A DNA stretch of 64,000 nt from DASXBJ01 sp036491755 (lineage in GTDB: Bacteria; Chloroflexota; Dormibacteria; Dormibacterales; Dormibacteraceae). The stretch covers positions 50,400-114,399 of the forward strand of contig DASXBJ010000074.1 of NCBI GenBank assembly GCA_036491755.1, read 5' to 3'. Position 1 is the stretch's first letter. Every line of letters starts with the position of its first letter. Under the pieces are notes generated by a model, which saw nothing but the letters and a program-made list of their open reading frames with translations, was not told the origin of the DNA and ran no database searches. The position numbers were made by a program, and so were the translations under genes. Shown in pieces: positions 55,002-63,955 of the stretch.

Positions 55002-56177
55002 TCAGGCCGGGGCGTGCTCGGGAGCGTAAACGGGCGCGGGCGGGTATGCCGGCACAGGCTTGGTGACGGGCTCGTGGAGCCGGGTGGCCAGCTCATCGCT
55101 CGCCGCCTCCATCGTCTGGAGAGCGGTGGCGTTGTCCTTCTGGTTCATGAATACCGGCTGGCCGTAGTCGTAGCTTCGAACGGCTTTCCAGGTCGCCGAC
55201 ACGAGCTGCGTGCCGTAGAACGTGTAGGTGCCGATCACGCCTTCGCGGGTTTCCTCCGACCACATCTGGTCGAACACGAAGTTCCCATGCGCGTAGGTGA
55301 TGAGCTTGCCGTGGTAGATCTCAATGCCCTGGTACCAGTGCGGATGGTTGCCGATCACGATGTCCGCGCCCCAATCGATCGCGTCGTGCCCGATGGTCAC
55401 GGGGTCGTCGGGCGTCGGCACGCTCGGAGCCGCCACCGGCTCTCGCACGTACTCCATGCCCCAGTGAAACTGCACGACCACGACGTCGGCCAGCTGGCGC
55501 GCGCGGGCGATGCCTTCCTGGAGCGCGGTTTTGTCGATCGCGCGACCAACGCCGTTGAAGCCGATGAAGCCGAACTTCAGGCCGCGCACGTTGATCACCG
55601 CCACCGGTCCGAGGCCGGAAGTGAGCATGCCGTGCGACTGCAGCAGCTGGTCGGTCTCGGTGATCCCCTCTGCGCCATAGTTCGAAAGATGGTTGTTGGC
55701 CAGGTTGACAACCTTCGCGCCCATGAAGGTCAACCCGTTGACAAACCGTTGGTCTCCGCAAAACGTGAAGCCTGAGTTCGGATCGACCGGGCACCCGACA
55801 ACGAGCGGAGACTCCAGGTTCACATATGTGATGTCCGCGTTTCGCGTGTAATCGGCCGTGGGTCGAAACGGCCAAAGGAAGTCGTGGCGGACCGTCGCGA
55901 AGTAGTTCACGCCGCGGGCGGGGATGATGTCGCCTGTGACCAGCAGGGTGCGGACCTTGCTCGGGTCCAGAGGCGCCACATAGCCGGGATGGAACAGGTT
56001 CTGCAGGGTTAGCGGCGGCAATCTCCCGCTGCGATCGGCGAACGAGGGTTGATCGGTGAAGTCCGGGGCCGCGACGAGGGGCCGCGTCCCCGACGCGACG
56101 GTGTTGGTTGCGACCTGGACGCTGCTGTTGCACGCGACGAGCACCAGACACGCCAGGACGATGGTCCCGCGTCTCAT
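55002..56177 (-). CDS. CapA-family putative lipoprotein
   Basis: This 391-residue protein has a lipoprotein signal (GTIVLACLVLVACNS, lipobox cysteine at residue 16) and a CapA/PGA_cap metallophosphatase-like domain: LLVTGDIIPARGVN, ITYVNLESPLV, VVNLANNHLSNYG, VVVQFHWGMEY, GADIVIGNHPHWYQGIEI and YAHGNFVFDQ. CapA proteins are linked to poly-gamma-glutamate export or cell-wall polymers; relatives of unknown function are common. The ATG overlaps the 105-residue gene upstream (ATGA). Confidence 0.87.
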   Translation of the reverse strand: MRRGTIVLACLVLVACNSSVQVATNTVASGTRPLVAAPDFTDQPSFADRSGRLPPLTLQNLFHPGYVAPLDPSKVRTLLVTGDIIPARGVNYFATVRHDFLWPFRPTADYTRNADITYVNLESPLVVGCPVDPNSGFTFCGDQRFVNGLTFMGAKVVNLANNHLSNYGAEGITETDQLLQSHGMLTSGLGPVAVINVRGLKFGFIGFNGVGRAIDKTALQEGIARARQLADVVVVQFHWGMEYVREPVAAPSVPTPDDPVTIGHDAIDWGADIVIGNHPHWYQGIEIYHGKLITYAHGNFVFDQMWSEETREGVIGTYTFYGTQLVSATWKAVRSYDYGQPVFMNQKDNATALQTMEAASDELATRLHEPVTKPVPAYPPAPVYAPEHAPA

Positions 56178-56491
56178 TCGACCGGCAATTCTGCCAGCAA
56201 ATCCTCAATTGCGATCAAACGGGCGACAAAAGAGCGCACCGGCTCGCCGAGCTCGCCCGCCGCGCGAAACAGGCGCTGGTTGCCCTCCTCGCGCCGGGTC
56301 CTGACCATCTCAGCCCGGTTGGGATCGAGAGCGCCGGATCGCAGCGCAACCTCGACCATGCTGCCGACCCAGGATGCGTACAGCAGAACCTCCTGGTGGC
56401 GCGGGTCGGTCGTGGTGGCGGGAAATGGCCGGTGCGTGTGCTCGTCCCAGAGCTTGCGCAACCGGACGACCTGGTCGGAGGCGCCTTTCAA
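56174..56491 (-). CDS. Uncharacterised 105-residue protein
   Basis: I do not recognise the family. The protein is soluble and probably helical, beginning KGASDQVVRLRKLWDEHTHRP and ending VRSFVARLIAIEDLLAELPVE (both partly shown). TTG 56491 overlaps the isocitrate dehydrogenase stop (TTGA) and its own stop overlaps the capA-type start (ATGA), so it is translationally locked between them. The longer frame to 57526 is a shadow of the dehydrogenase gene. Confidence 0.68.
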   Translation of the reverse strand: MKGASDQVVRLRKLWDEHTHRPFPATTTDPRHQEVLLYASWVGSMVEVALRSGALDPNRAEMVRTRREEGNQRLFRAAGELGEPVRSFVARLIAIEDLLAELPVE

Positions 56492-57576
56492 GCGCCGGCT
56501 TGCAGCTGCTCCACGACCGCGTCGGCGACCTGGCTCGTGCCCACCGCGGTGGGGTCGCCGCGCTTTTCCTTGAGGTCGTAAGTGACGTTCTTGCCGATCG
56601 CGATCACCCGGGCGATGGCCCCCTCGAGGGCGTCGGCCGCCTCGTTCTCCTCGAGGTGCCGGAGCATCAGCACGCCGGACAGCATCACGGCCATCGGGTT
56701 GACCTTGTTCTGGCCTGTGTACTTGGGCGCGCTGCCGTGCGTGGCCTCGAAGACCGCGCCGTTGCTGCCGATGTTGGCCCCTGGGGCAAGGCCCAGGCCG
56801 CCGATCATGCCCGCGCCCAGGTCGGAGATGATGTCGCCGTACAGGTTCAGGCAGCACAGCACGTCGTACTCCTTGGGACGCAGCACGAGCTGCATGCACA
56901 TGTTGTCGACGATCCGATCCTCGAACTCGATGTCGGTATATCGTTCCGCGACCTGGCGGGCGACGGCCAGGAAGAGCCCGTCCGTGTGCTTCAGGATGTT
57001 CGCCTTGTGCACGGCCGTGACCTTGCGCCGCTTGTTCTTGCGCGCGTACTCGAAGGCGAACTCCACGATCCGCTCCGATCCGGTGATCGACACGGGCTTG
57101 ATCGAGAGGCCGCTGTCCCTGCGAATCGGCTTCTTCAGCAGGGCTGAGATCTCCTCGATGAGGTGGACCGCATCCGGTGTGCCGCGCTCGAACTCGAGGC
57201 CGGCGTAGAGGTCTTCGGTGTTCTCGCGGACGATCACGAAGTCGAGGTCGTCCCTCAAGTTGCGCGCGCCCTTGTAGGCCTTGACCGGCCGCACGAGCGC
57301 GTACAGGTCGAGAGCCTGGCGCAGAGCCACGTTGACGCTGCGGAATCCGCTGCCGATCGGGGTCGTGATCGGTCCCTTGAGGGCCACCTTGGTTTTTCGG
57401 ATGGACTCGAGGACGTGATCGGGGAGCGGCGTGCCGAATTCGGCGATCGAGGCCTCCCCCGCCTGGTGGACGTCCCAGTCGAACTCCACCCCGGTGGCTT
57501 CGAGCACGCGCACCGTGGCGTCGCAAATCTCGGGCCCGACGCCATCCCCTGGTATCAGGGTTACCGAATGCGTCAA
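56488..57576 (-). CDS. Isocitrate/isopropylmalate-family dehydrogenase, probably NAD-isocitrate dehydrogenase
   Basis: This 362-residue beta-decarboxylating dehydrogenase has TLIPGDGVGPEICDATVRVL (part), RENTEDLYAGLEFERGT, SITGSERIVEFAFEYARKN (part), TAVHKANILKHTDGLFL, and the metal and NAD sites DLGAGMIGGLGLAPGANIG (part) and THGSAPKYTGQNKVNP. The KHTDGLF and ENTEDLYAG patterns favour isocitrate over isopropylmalate. TTG 57576 lies eight bases after the ferredoxin stop with AAGG upstream. Confidence 0.88.
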   Translation of the reverse strand: MTHSVTLIPGDGVGPEICDATVRVLEATGVEFDWDVHQAGEASIAEFGTPLPDHVLESIRKTKVALKGPITTPIGSGFRSVNVALRQALDLYALVRPVKAYKGARNLRDDLDFVIVRENTEDLYAGLEFERGTPDAVHLIEEISALLKKPIRRDSGLSIKPVSITGSERIVEFAFEYARKNKRRKVTAVHKANILKHTDGLFLAVARQVAERYTDIEFEDRIVDNMCMQLVLRPKEYDVLCCLNLYGDIISDLGAGMIGGLGLAPGANIGSNGAVFEATHGSAPKYTGQNKVNPMAVMLSGVLMLRHLEENEAADALEGAIARVIAIGKNVTYDLKEKRGDPTAVGTSQVADAVVEQLQAGA

Positions 57577-57583
57577 CTGCGCC

Positions 57584-57832
<249 letters not shown>

Positions 57833-57859
57833 GGGCCGCAAGGGTACCATGCACCCGTA

Positions 57860-59968
57860 ATGCCGGAGAGCGAGCCCAAGCCGAAGCTGATCGAGCTAGT
57901 CGGACCTGGAGCGGGCCAGGGATGGAAGGCCGTACTCAGGAGCGGCAAGCCCGTCGTGGTGCATGAGATTCCCGTGCCCCCCGCGGAAGCCACCGCCTCC
58001 GTCCCCCGCATGCAGCGCCTCTATGAGCACCGTCACCCCGCCCTGTCGCCCGTTCTTGCGTGGGGCACCGACCCGGCCGGGATATGGGTCGCGGTGGAAC
58101 CGAACGAGGGGACGCCGCTCGGCACGATCCTCAATCGCGGGCCTCTGACGCCTCCAGCAGCTGCGGCGCTTGGCGCCGCCGTGCTGTCGGGGGTGGCCGC
58201 TCTCCACGAGGCGGGGATCGCGATGGGCGGCTTCAACGCCGCCGCAATTCGCATCACGGGCAACGGCGAGGTGAGATTGGCGGGGCATCCCGCGGCCGCG
58301 GTGCGCGGAGCTCCGGCCCAGAGCGATCTGCGCGCCGATGTGCGGTCGTGCGGCATGGCCGTCTGCGCCGCGTTCGGGGTCGACCCCGCGGGAGCGCCGG
58401 CGCCACCCAACATCCCGCCCGGGCTGGTGGTGACGATGCGGTCGATGGCGAGCGGGGCGATGGGACCCGCGGCCGATCGCGCCCAGGGGGCCCTGCGCGA
58501 GATGGCGTCGGCGCTGCTGGCGCCCGACCGCCAGATGGCCGCGCAGTCGGAGCTTGCCACGCGCGCCGGAGGCCGGGAGGTGGCGCCGGTCACGATCCTG
58601 CCCCAGGAGCGGGCTCCCCAGGCTCCCGCCGCGCAGGCGCCGGCTCCCGCTCCCGTCGCCCCGGCGGCCCCGGCGGCCGCCGCGGCGCCGTTCGTGCCGA
58701 CCGTGCCGCGGGACGAGACCCCCATCCGGGCCCCGGTTTCCTACGATGCCCCGGATCGGCCGCTCCAGACGTACGGCGGTATGCCCGCGATCCCGGCTCC
58801 CGCTCCGGCCCCTCCGCCGCCTACCCCTTCATCGGCACGACCCGCCACGCCCGCCGTGCCGACCTGGGACGATGCGCCGGCCAAGGCGCCAACTCCGTTC
58901 GAGGCGCCCGCCGCCGCGAGCACCACCAACCCGCCGGCCCCGGCGCCGCCGATCCAGCCGCCGGCTCGGGAGACCTTTTCGCCCGCGCCGGCGCCACCGA
59001 TCCCTTCCTGGACGCCCGACAGCCCCCCGGCAGGCAGGACCAACGTGCCGGCGCCGGCGGCTCCGACCCCCACCCCGCCCGCTCCTCCGGGCTCGACCTG
59101 GACGCCGGTGGAACCACCTGTCTGGAAGCCCGGGGAGATCCCGAACGCTGGACCAGCCGACTCCTACGTGCCCGCGGCCACCGCGGCAGCCGCTGCTGCC
59201 GGGGGTGCGGCAGCAGCAGAGACCGCCGCGGCTTCGGATTCGAGGGCCACCACCCCGCCCTCGTTCATCGCCGCGGCTCCCGCCGCTCCGGCCCCGTTCG
59301 AACCGGCGCCCGCTCCGATCCACCGCCCGGCCGTGCCGAAGCGTCCCTCCGACGACCGTTCGCCGGAGCGTCCCCCGTGGCTCATTCCGGCGGCGGCGGC
59401 GGTGGTCGTGATCCTGCTGCTCGGAATCCTCGCGTTCGCCCTCACCCACCGCGGAACCGGCTCGAACGGGGGCCCGACCGCAACTGCGTCACCGGGAACG
59501 ACTCCGAAGAGCTCGCCCAAGGCTTCGCCGAAGACCAGCCCGAGCCCCACCGGTGGAGCCGCCCTGGCGGTGCCCACCTTCTCGCCGACCAGCGCCGACC
59601 AGATCACCAAGGTGCAGTTCTGCTCCACCGCGACCCCGTGCCCAATCGGCGCCGGCATCACTCCGGAGACCGCCACCGCCTGCACTCTCAGCTCCTGCAG
59701 CGTCGAGGTGGCGATATATTTCTCGGCCCAGCAAAAGGTGCCGGTCTCCTACACTTTCAAGCTCTTCGACCGGTGCACCGGCCAGACCACGGACCTGCCT
59801 GGCCCGCCGGCCTACACGCCGCCCGGGTATGCCGTGGTGATCCCGCGGGACAAATTCATCGTCACGCTTCCGGCTGGCCTGAAGTCCGCGGCGTTGGTGG
59901 CCGTCAGCCAGGTGCCTGCGGTCGCCTACTCAGCGCCCCTGCTGCTCGGCCCCGACAGCTGCGCCTGA
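57860..59968 (+). CDS. Large membrane protein with degenerate protein-kinase-like domain
   Basis: This 702-residue protein has four parts. Residues ~1-235 resemble a protein kinase fold with hits to its layout but not its chemistry: a hinge-like WVAVEPNEGTPLGTIL, GVAALHEAGIAMGGFNAAAI where the HRD loop should be, VRLAGHPAA where DFG should be, and DLRADVRSCGMAVCAAF like helix F. No catalytic Lys, HRD or DFG is present. Residues ~245-505 are a Pro/Ala linker. A helix (LIPAAAAVVVILLLGILAFA) spans ~506-529. The 170-residue outer part begins with a Ser/Thr/Pro/Lys stalk and has six cysteines. Function unknown; a signalling or scaffold role is inferred. Confidence 0.8.
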   Translation: MPESEPKPKLIELVGPGAGQGWKAVLRSGKPVVVHEIPVPPAEATASVPRMQRLYEHRHPALSPVLAWGTDPAGIWVAVEPNEGTPLGTILNRGPLTPPAAAALGAAVLSGVAALHEAGIAMGGFNAAAIRITGNGEVRLAGHPAAAVRGAPAQSDLRADVRSCGMAVCAAFGVDPAGAPAPPNIPPGLVVTMRSMASGAMGPAADRAQGALREMASALLAPDRQMAAQSELATRAGGREVAPVTILPQERAPQAPAAQAPAPAPVAPAAPAAAAAPFVPTVPRDETPIRAPVSYDAPDRPLQTYGGMPAIPAPAPAPPPPTPSSARPATPAVPTWDDAPAKAPTPFEAPAAASTTNPPAPAPPIQPPARETFSPAPAPPIPSWTPDSPPAGRTNVPAPAAPTPTPPAPPGSTWTPVEPPVWKPGEIPNAGPADSYVPAATAAAAAAGGAAAAETAAASDSRATTPPSFIAAAPAAPAPFEPAPAPIHRPAVPKRPSDDRSPERPPWLIPAAAAVVVILLLGILAFALTHRGTGSNGGPTATASPGTTPKSSPKASPKTSPSPTGGAALAVPTFSPTSADQITKVQFCSTATPCPIGAGITPETATACTLSSCSVEVAIYFSAQQKVPVSYTFKLFDRCTGQTTDLPGPPAYTPPGYAVVIPRDKFIVTLPAGLKSAALVAVSQVPAVAYSAPLLLGPDSCA

Positions 59969-60763
59969 GCGGTAGCGCAAGAACAGGAACTCGCCCTGCC
60001 GGCGGACGCTCGCCAGGCGTTCCCAGCGTCCACCGTCGGGCAGGAACTCCACGCCGGCGACCATGCCCAGCCGCTGCTCCCGATCGCGGCCGGCGACCAC
60101 GGGTGAGATCGTGAGGAACAGGTCGTCGACCAGGCCCAGCCTGACCAGCTCGCCCATCACGTGAGGCCCGCCCTCGGACAGGATCGCCCGGTGCCCGCGG
60201 GCGCGTAGCTCCTCCACTGCCCGCCGCACGTCGACGGGTCCGCTCCTCCCCACCTCCAGGATGTCACACGAATCCGGCAGGGCCGGCAGGGACTTTGCGC
60301 CCGCCTCGGTGGTGACGATCGTCGCGCCTCCAACCACGGCGGGATGCCTCGTGTCCAGGTTGCCGCCCGCTGTCAGGAGAACCAGGCGAGGGTCGGCGTG
60401 TCGCCCCAGCGACAGGCGCAGCTGAGCAAAGGCGGTCGCCATGTCGGGGAATATGTGCTGTGGGGTCCAGTGATGTCCGGGCGTGGCGCGAAGTGTGCCG
60501 GCGCCGAGGAGGACCGCGTCGGCGCACGCCCGCAGCAAGCCCATGAGAAACCGGTCAGCCTTGTTGCGGCCGCTGATCACTGAACCGGCTGAGGGGTTGG
60601 AGCCCAGCGTCACCACGCCGTCGATCGAGGACACGAAGTTCGAATAGAGGGCGGTCTGGGCGAAGCCGAGCCTGCCGTACAGCCGCTCCAGCTCGCCGGG
60701 CAGCGGGTAGCCCGGCAGCGCGCCGTCCTCGTAGATGACCTCGAACGGGTCGAGCGCGCTCAG
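59930..60763 (-). CDS. RibD C-terminal/dihydrofolate reductase-like protein, probable CTG start
   Basis: This ~277-residue protein has the RibD C-terminal reductase fold related to dihydrofolate reductase: ALYSNFVSSIDGVVTLG, ISGRNKADRFLMGLLRACAD (NADPH region), VLLGAGTLRATPG, and ILSEGGPHVMGELVRLGLVDDL (part). It sits directly after folE, so it may reduce a pterin or replace a folate-pathway reductase. CTG 60763 overlaps the folE stop (CTGA). The only nearby canonical codons are an ATG 127 bases inside folE and a GTG within the conserved YSNFVSS motif, so CTG is likely. The 3' end overlaps the convergent pseudokinase-like gene. Confidence 0.85.
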   Translation of the reverse strand: MSALDPFEVIYEDGALPGYPLPGELERLYGRLGFAQTALYSNFVSSIDGVVTLGSNPSAGSVISGRNKADRFLMGLLRACADAVLLGAGTLRATPGHHWTPQHIFPDMATAFAQLRLSLGRHADPRLVLLTAGGNLDTRHPAVVGGATIVTTEAGAKSLPALPDSCDILEVGRSGPVDVRRAVEELRARGHRAILSEGGPHVMGELVRLGLVDDLFLTISPVVAGRDREQRLGMVAGVEFLPDGGRWERLASVRRQGEFLFLRYRSGAAVGAEQQGR

Positions 60764-61410
60764 TGGTCGGAGTGCTGAACCGCCTGGAGGAACTCCGTGC
60801 GCAGCTGCGGGTCGGTTTCGTAGTTGCCGCGCCAGAAGGAGGTCCAGGTCCGCGAGTGGCCTTCGCGAACGCCGCGCATCTGCGTGCACAGGTGCATGGC
60901 GTTGAGGTGGACGGCGACACCGTGTGGCCTAAGGACGCGCACGAGCGCATCGGCGATCTCAACGCCCACCCGCTCCTGGACCGTGAATCGCCGCGAGAAC
61001 ACGCGCACGAGGCGGGTCAGCTTCGAGATGCCGATGATCTCCTCGTGCGCGATGTAGCCGATGTACGCGTGGCCGTGGAATGGCAATGCGTGGTGCTCGC
61101 ACAGCGAGAAGAACTCGATCGGCCCCTCGATGACCTGGCTGATGCTGCAGTCAGGACCGCCCAGGCACTCGGTCGGAAACGCGGTAAGGAGCTTCGGGTC
61201 GCCCTCATATCCGGTCGTGGCGTCGTACATCGCACGAAGATGGCGGGTCGGCGTCGTGAGCGTCCCGGGCGTGTCGAGATCCATGCCAAACGCCTCGAAG
61301 ATCTCGGCCGTATAGCCCTCGAACCTCTTCCATTGCTCCGGTGTGATGTGGCGCGGCCGGACCTTCTCCCATTGCGTTGTCTCTTCCGGGTCGGACGCGA
61401 GCGTGGACAT
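60760..61410 (-). CDS. folE: GTP cyclohydrolase I
   Basis: FolE converts GTP to dihydroneopterin triphosphate, the first step of pterin and folate synthesis. The 216-residue protein contains the zinc ligands in FSLCEHHALPFHG and HLCTQMRGV, YIAHEEIIGISKLTRLVRVF (part) and RFTVQERVGVEIADAL. The start is ATG 61410. A reductase-fold gene follows by a CTGA overlap, making a two-gene pterin unit. Confidence 0.96.
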   Translation of the reverse strand: MSTLASDPEETTQWEKVRPRHITPEQWKRFEGYTAEIFEAFGMDLDTPGTLTTPTRHLRAMYDATTGYEGDPKLLTAFPTECLGGPDCSISQVIEGPIEFFSLCEHHALPFHGHAYIGYIAHEEIIGISKLTRLVRVFSRRFTVQERVGVEIADALVRVLRPHGVAVHLNAMHLCTQMRGVREGHSRTWTSFWRGNYETDPQLRTEFLQAVQHSDH

Positions 61411-61501
61411 TGCGGTCTCCTTGAGCAGGCCGACTGGTTCTCATCAATGTACGGCCCTGGACACTCGTAGATCTTCCACACCCCGCATCGGCCGTGCTGC
61501 T

Positions 61502-62212
61502 TCAGCCGGCCTGAACGTCGATCACCAGGCGGGTGGGATTCGTCAGCGACGACGCCTGGAAGCACACCGGACCGTTGACGCCGAGCGCAAGCTGCACGAC
61601 GCCTTCGAAATCCTGCACCCGCCTGACCTCCACCAGGCCGGTGTAGCCGGTCACGATGTCCAGCGGCCCCTGGTAGTCGGTGTGGAGGTCGGTGCCGTGC
61701 AGCGTGATGAGAATGCCGTTCTGCCCCGCCAAAGTGACCGGCTGGCCGCTGGGCGACAGGGTGAACGTGGTTCCCGATTGGGGCTGCGCAGTCGTGCTGC
61801 TGGGCTCGCCGCCGGCGAACTCCACGGTCAGACGGTCGTATCCCGGGTGCGCGCCCGTCCTCAAGGCGTCGATCGGAATGACCGCCGTCGAGGGCGACGA
61901 CGCGCTGATCGGGTTGGTTGAGCACGTGAATGCCGTCGCCGTCGGCTGGGCGGTCGGTGTCGGACTCGGGCCGGTCGAACCCGCCGGCACGGAGACTGGA
62001 TGCCGGTTGCCGGGATTGGCCACGAACAGGACGCCGATGATGGTCACCGCGATGGCCGCGGCCACCAGCCCGGCGATCCAGAACGGCCCCCGGCGCTCAG
62101 GAGCCGCCTCCGCCAGCGAAGCACGGACGCGGTCACGGAGGGCGGGGCTCGGCGCCGCTGTCATCTCGTCCATGGCAGCGTTCAGCTCGCGCCTAAAGCT
62201 CTTATCGCTCAC
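61502..62212 (-). CDS. Membrane anti-sigma-type protein with AMIN-like domain
   Basis: This 236-residue protein starts two bases before... after the sigma-factor stop with GTG 62212. Its short cytoplasmic segment (SDKSFRRELNAAMDEM ... ALRDRVRASLAEA) precedes one membrane helix (FWIAGLVAAAIAVTIIGVLF), a Thr/Pro stalk and an outer domain (GYDRLTVEFAGGEP; TGLVEVRRVQDFEG; TRLVIDVQA) like AMIN-type beta domains that bind wall polymers. It lacks the HxxxCxxC zinc motif of classical anti-sigma factors. The pairing suggests it holds the sigma factor at the membrane and senses the envelope. Confidence 0.75.
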   Translation of the reverse strand: MSDKSFRRELNAAMDEMTAAPSPALRDRVRASLAEAAPERRGPFWIAGLVAAAIAVTIIGVLFVANPGNRHPVSVPAGSTGPSPTPTAQPTATAFTCSTNPISASSPSTAVIPIDALRTGAHPGYDRLTVEFAGGEPSSTTAQPQSGTTFTLSPSGQPVTLAGQNGILITLHGTDLHTDYQGPLDIVTGYTGLVEVRRVQDFEGVVQLALGVNGPVCFQASSLTNPTRLVIDVQAG

Positions 62213-62213
62213 C

Positions 62214-62762
62214 TCAGAACACCTCCTCGAGCGTGAGATTGGAACGCAGCCGCCTGGCGGCGCGGTAGATGCGCGACTTCGCCGCGGATGGCGAAACGCC
62301 CAGCGCCCGCGCCACCTCGTCAAGCGGCAGGTCGAGATAGAAATGCAGAACCAACGGGACGCGATCGGAGGGAGCGAGCTGGATGAGCGCACGGCGCAGG
62401 TCGGTAGACATGGCCCCGGCCGTCTGCTCCGTCGAATCGGACTCTGGGGGCACCTCGGCCATCCGGACCACCGACCACCATCGACGCCGTCTCGTCATGC
62501 GGCATTCGTTGGCGACGATGGAAAGGAACCATGGCCTGAGCGAGGCGACATCGCCGCGCAGCTGGCGAATCTTCCGCCAGGCCTTGATCGATGCCTCCTG
62601 GACGGCGTCCTCCGCCGCCGAGCGATCTTCGAGCATCACGGCCGCGAGTCGAAAGGCAGGATCCAGCAGCGGCTCGATTAGGCTGGCAAAGGACGAGCTG
62701 TCGCCGTGTGCAGCCCTGGACATGAGCTCGGGGCGCCGTTCCATCACAAATGCGGCAGACAT
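62214..62762 (-). CDS. ECF-family RNA polymerase sigma factor
   Basis: This 182-residue group IV sigma factor has region 2 (FASLIEPLLDPAFRLAAVML, DRSAAEDAVQEASIKAWRKI, SLRPWFLSIVANECR; each quoted in part) and region 4 (APSDRVPLVLHFYLDLPLDEVA, GVSPSAAKSRIYRAARRL, quoted in part). The membrane protein encoded next is its likely anti-sigma factor. No clear autoregulatory promoter is evident in the short upstream gap. Confidence 0.92.
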   Translation of the reverse strand: MSAAFVMERRPELMSRAAHGDSSSFASLIEPLLDPAFRLAAVMLEDRSAAEDAVQEASIKAWRKIRQLRGDVASLRPWFLSIVANECRMTRRRRWWSVVRMAEVPPESDSTEQTAGAMSTDLRRALIQLAPSDRVPLVLHFYLDLPLDEVARALGVSPSAAKSRIYRAARRLRSNLTLEEVF

Positions 62763-62817
62763 GTTTCTGCTGATTGGATGCGGGGTTCAGCCGTTTGGTT
62801 GCAGCCGGTGCCCTGCG

Positions 62818-63348
62818 CTAGTTCCTCCGCCGGTTGGCCGGCTCGTGCTCGCGCCTGCCGCGCTCGCGGTCGGGGGGCGCCCCGGGTGGAGCGGACGGGT
62901 CCAGCCCGCCCCCTCCTGACGTGCGTGGCGGGTCGTCGCCGCCGGGCCTGTGGTGCCAGCGCATCTTGGGTGGGCGATCGCGCCTGTAGTCGCGAGCGCG
63001 ATCCGCGGCGATCTCGAAGTTCTCGCAGAACTTCTCGTTCCCGGTCTGCATCCTGAGCGACCTGACGTCCTCGCGCAGCTCATCCCAGTAGAGATCAAAG
63101 GCGAACGCGTCGAACAGCAGCGACTCGGGGATGAGATGGTGCAGCGCGAGCACGCTGATCTCTTCGAAGACATGGGCCAGATGGACGTAGTCACCCGGTT
63201 CGAGTGCTTTTTTCAGGAGTCGCCCGAACGCGGGGGCCATCGGCTCGCTGTGGAGGATCGCCATGATCCGCAACAAGACACCGGCCTGATCCGGGGCGAC
63301 CCGCCCAAAGTCAGGGCCTGGCGAACGGTGGTCAATGCGGCCTGGCAT
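62818..63348 (-). CDS. Uncharacterised 176-residue protein (DUF4760-like)
   Basis: The central part (ALHHLIPESLLFDAFAFDLYWDEL, quoted in part, and LRMQTGNEKFCENFEIAADR) resembles DUF4760-type helical proteins, recognised only by eye. The protein is soluble, with a helical core of ~120 residues and a C-terminal tail rich in Arg, Pro and Gly. It lies between the sigma factor and an isochorismatase gene on the same strand. No function can be proposed. Confidence 0.6.
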   Translation of the reverse strand: MPGRIDHRSPGPDFGRVAPDQAGVLLRIMAILHSEPMAPAFGRLLKKALEPGDYVHLAHVFEEISVLALHHLIPESLLFDAFAFDLYWDELREDVRSLRMQTGNEKFCENFEIAADRARDYRRDRPPKMRWHHRPGGDDPPRTSGGGGLDPSAPPGAPPDRERGRREHEPANRRRN

Positions 63349-63391
63349 GGCTCACCTCCATTGTGGAGGGGTTCCGCCGAGCCTGCGCCTG

Positions 63392-63955
63392 CTACGAGGT
63401 CGTGGAGCTGAAGTCGACGACCTTGGTCTCGACCGTGCCCGCCGTCCGGCCTGGCGCCGTCTGGTCGGTCCAGTAGAGGTTCGTGTGCGCGATGACCTTG
63501 TCCGGCGGCGGCGCTCCCCACTCCGTCTGGTCCTCCGTCGTGTGGGCGTCGCTGACGAGCGTCACGTCGTAGCCCCTCACGAGCGCGCCGTGCAGCGTCG
63601 AGCGGATGCACTGGTCGGTCTGTGCGCCGGCGACGAAGATGCGGCCGACCGCGAGACCCGAAAGCACCTCCTCGAGGTTGGTGGCTTCGAAGGAGTCGGG
63701 GTAGCTCTTGGCGATCACCGGCTCCCTCTCTTCGGGCGCCAGCTCGGGGACGATCTGCCACTGCGGGCTTCCTTTCGCGAGCCCTTCGCTCGAGTGCTGG
63801 ACCCACACCACCGGAACCCGGTCCCGCCGCGCCCTGTCGACCAGGCTCCCGACGTTCGCCACCACCGCGTCTCTCTCGTGGGCGCCCTCGACGACGCCGT
63901 TCTGCACGTCGATGACCAGCAGCGCTGTGTGCGTCCGGTTGCTCAGTGTCGTCAT
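63392..63955 (-). CDS. Isochorismatase-family cysteine hydrolase
   Basis: This 187-residue hydrolase has the Asp-Lys-Cys triad of the family: Asp in LLVIDVQNGV, Lys in IAKSYPDSFEATNL and Cys in GAQTDQCIRSTLHGAL. Members include nicotinamidases, isochorismatases and other amidases; the metal-binding pattern of nicotinamidase is not evident, so the substrate is open. ATG 63955 has GGGAG nine bases upstream. The last ~45 bases of the window show no further gene. Confidence 0.9.
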   Translation of the reverse strand: MTTLSNRTHTALLVIDVQNGVVEGAHERDAVVANVGSLVDRARRDRVPVVWVQHSSEGLAKGSPQWQIVPELAPEEREPVIAKSYPDSFEATNLEEVLSGLAVGRIFVAGAQTDQCIRSTLHGALVRGYDVTLVSDAHTTEDQTEWGAPPPDKVIAHTNLYWTDQTAPGRTAGTVETKVVDFSSTTS

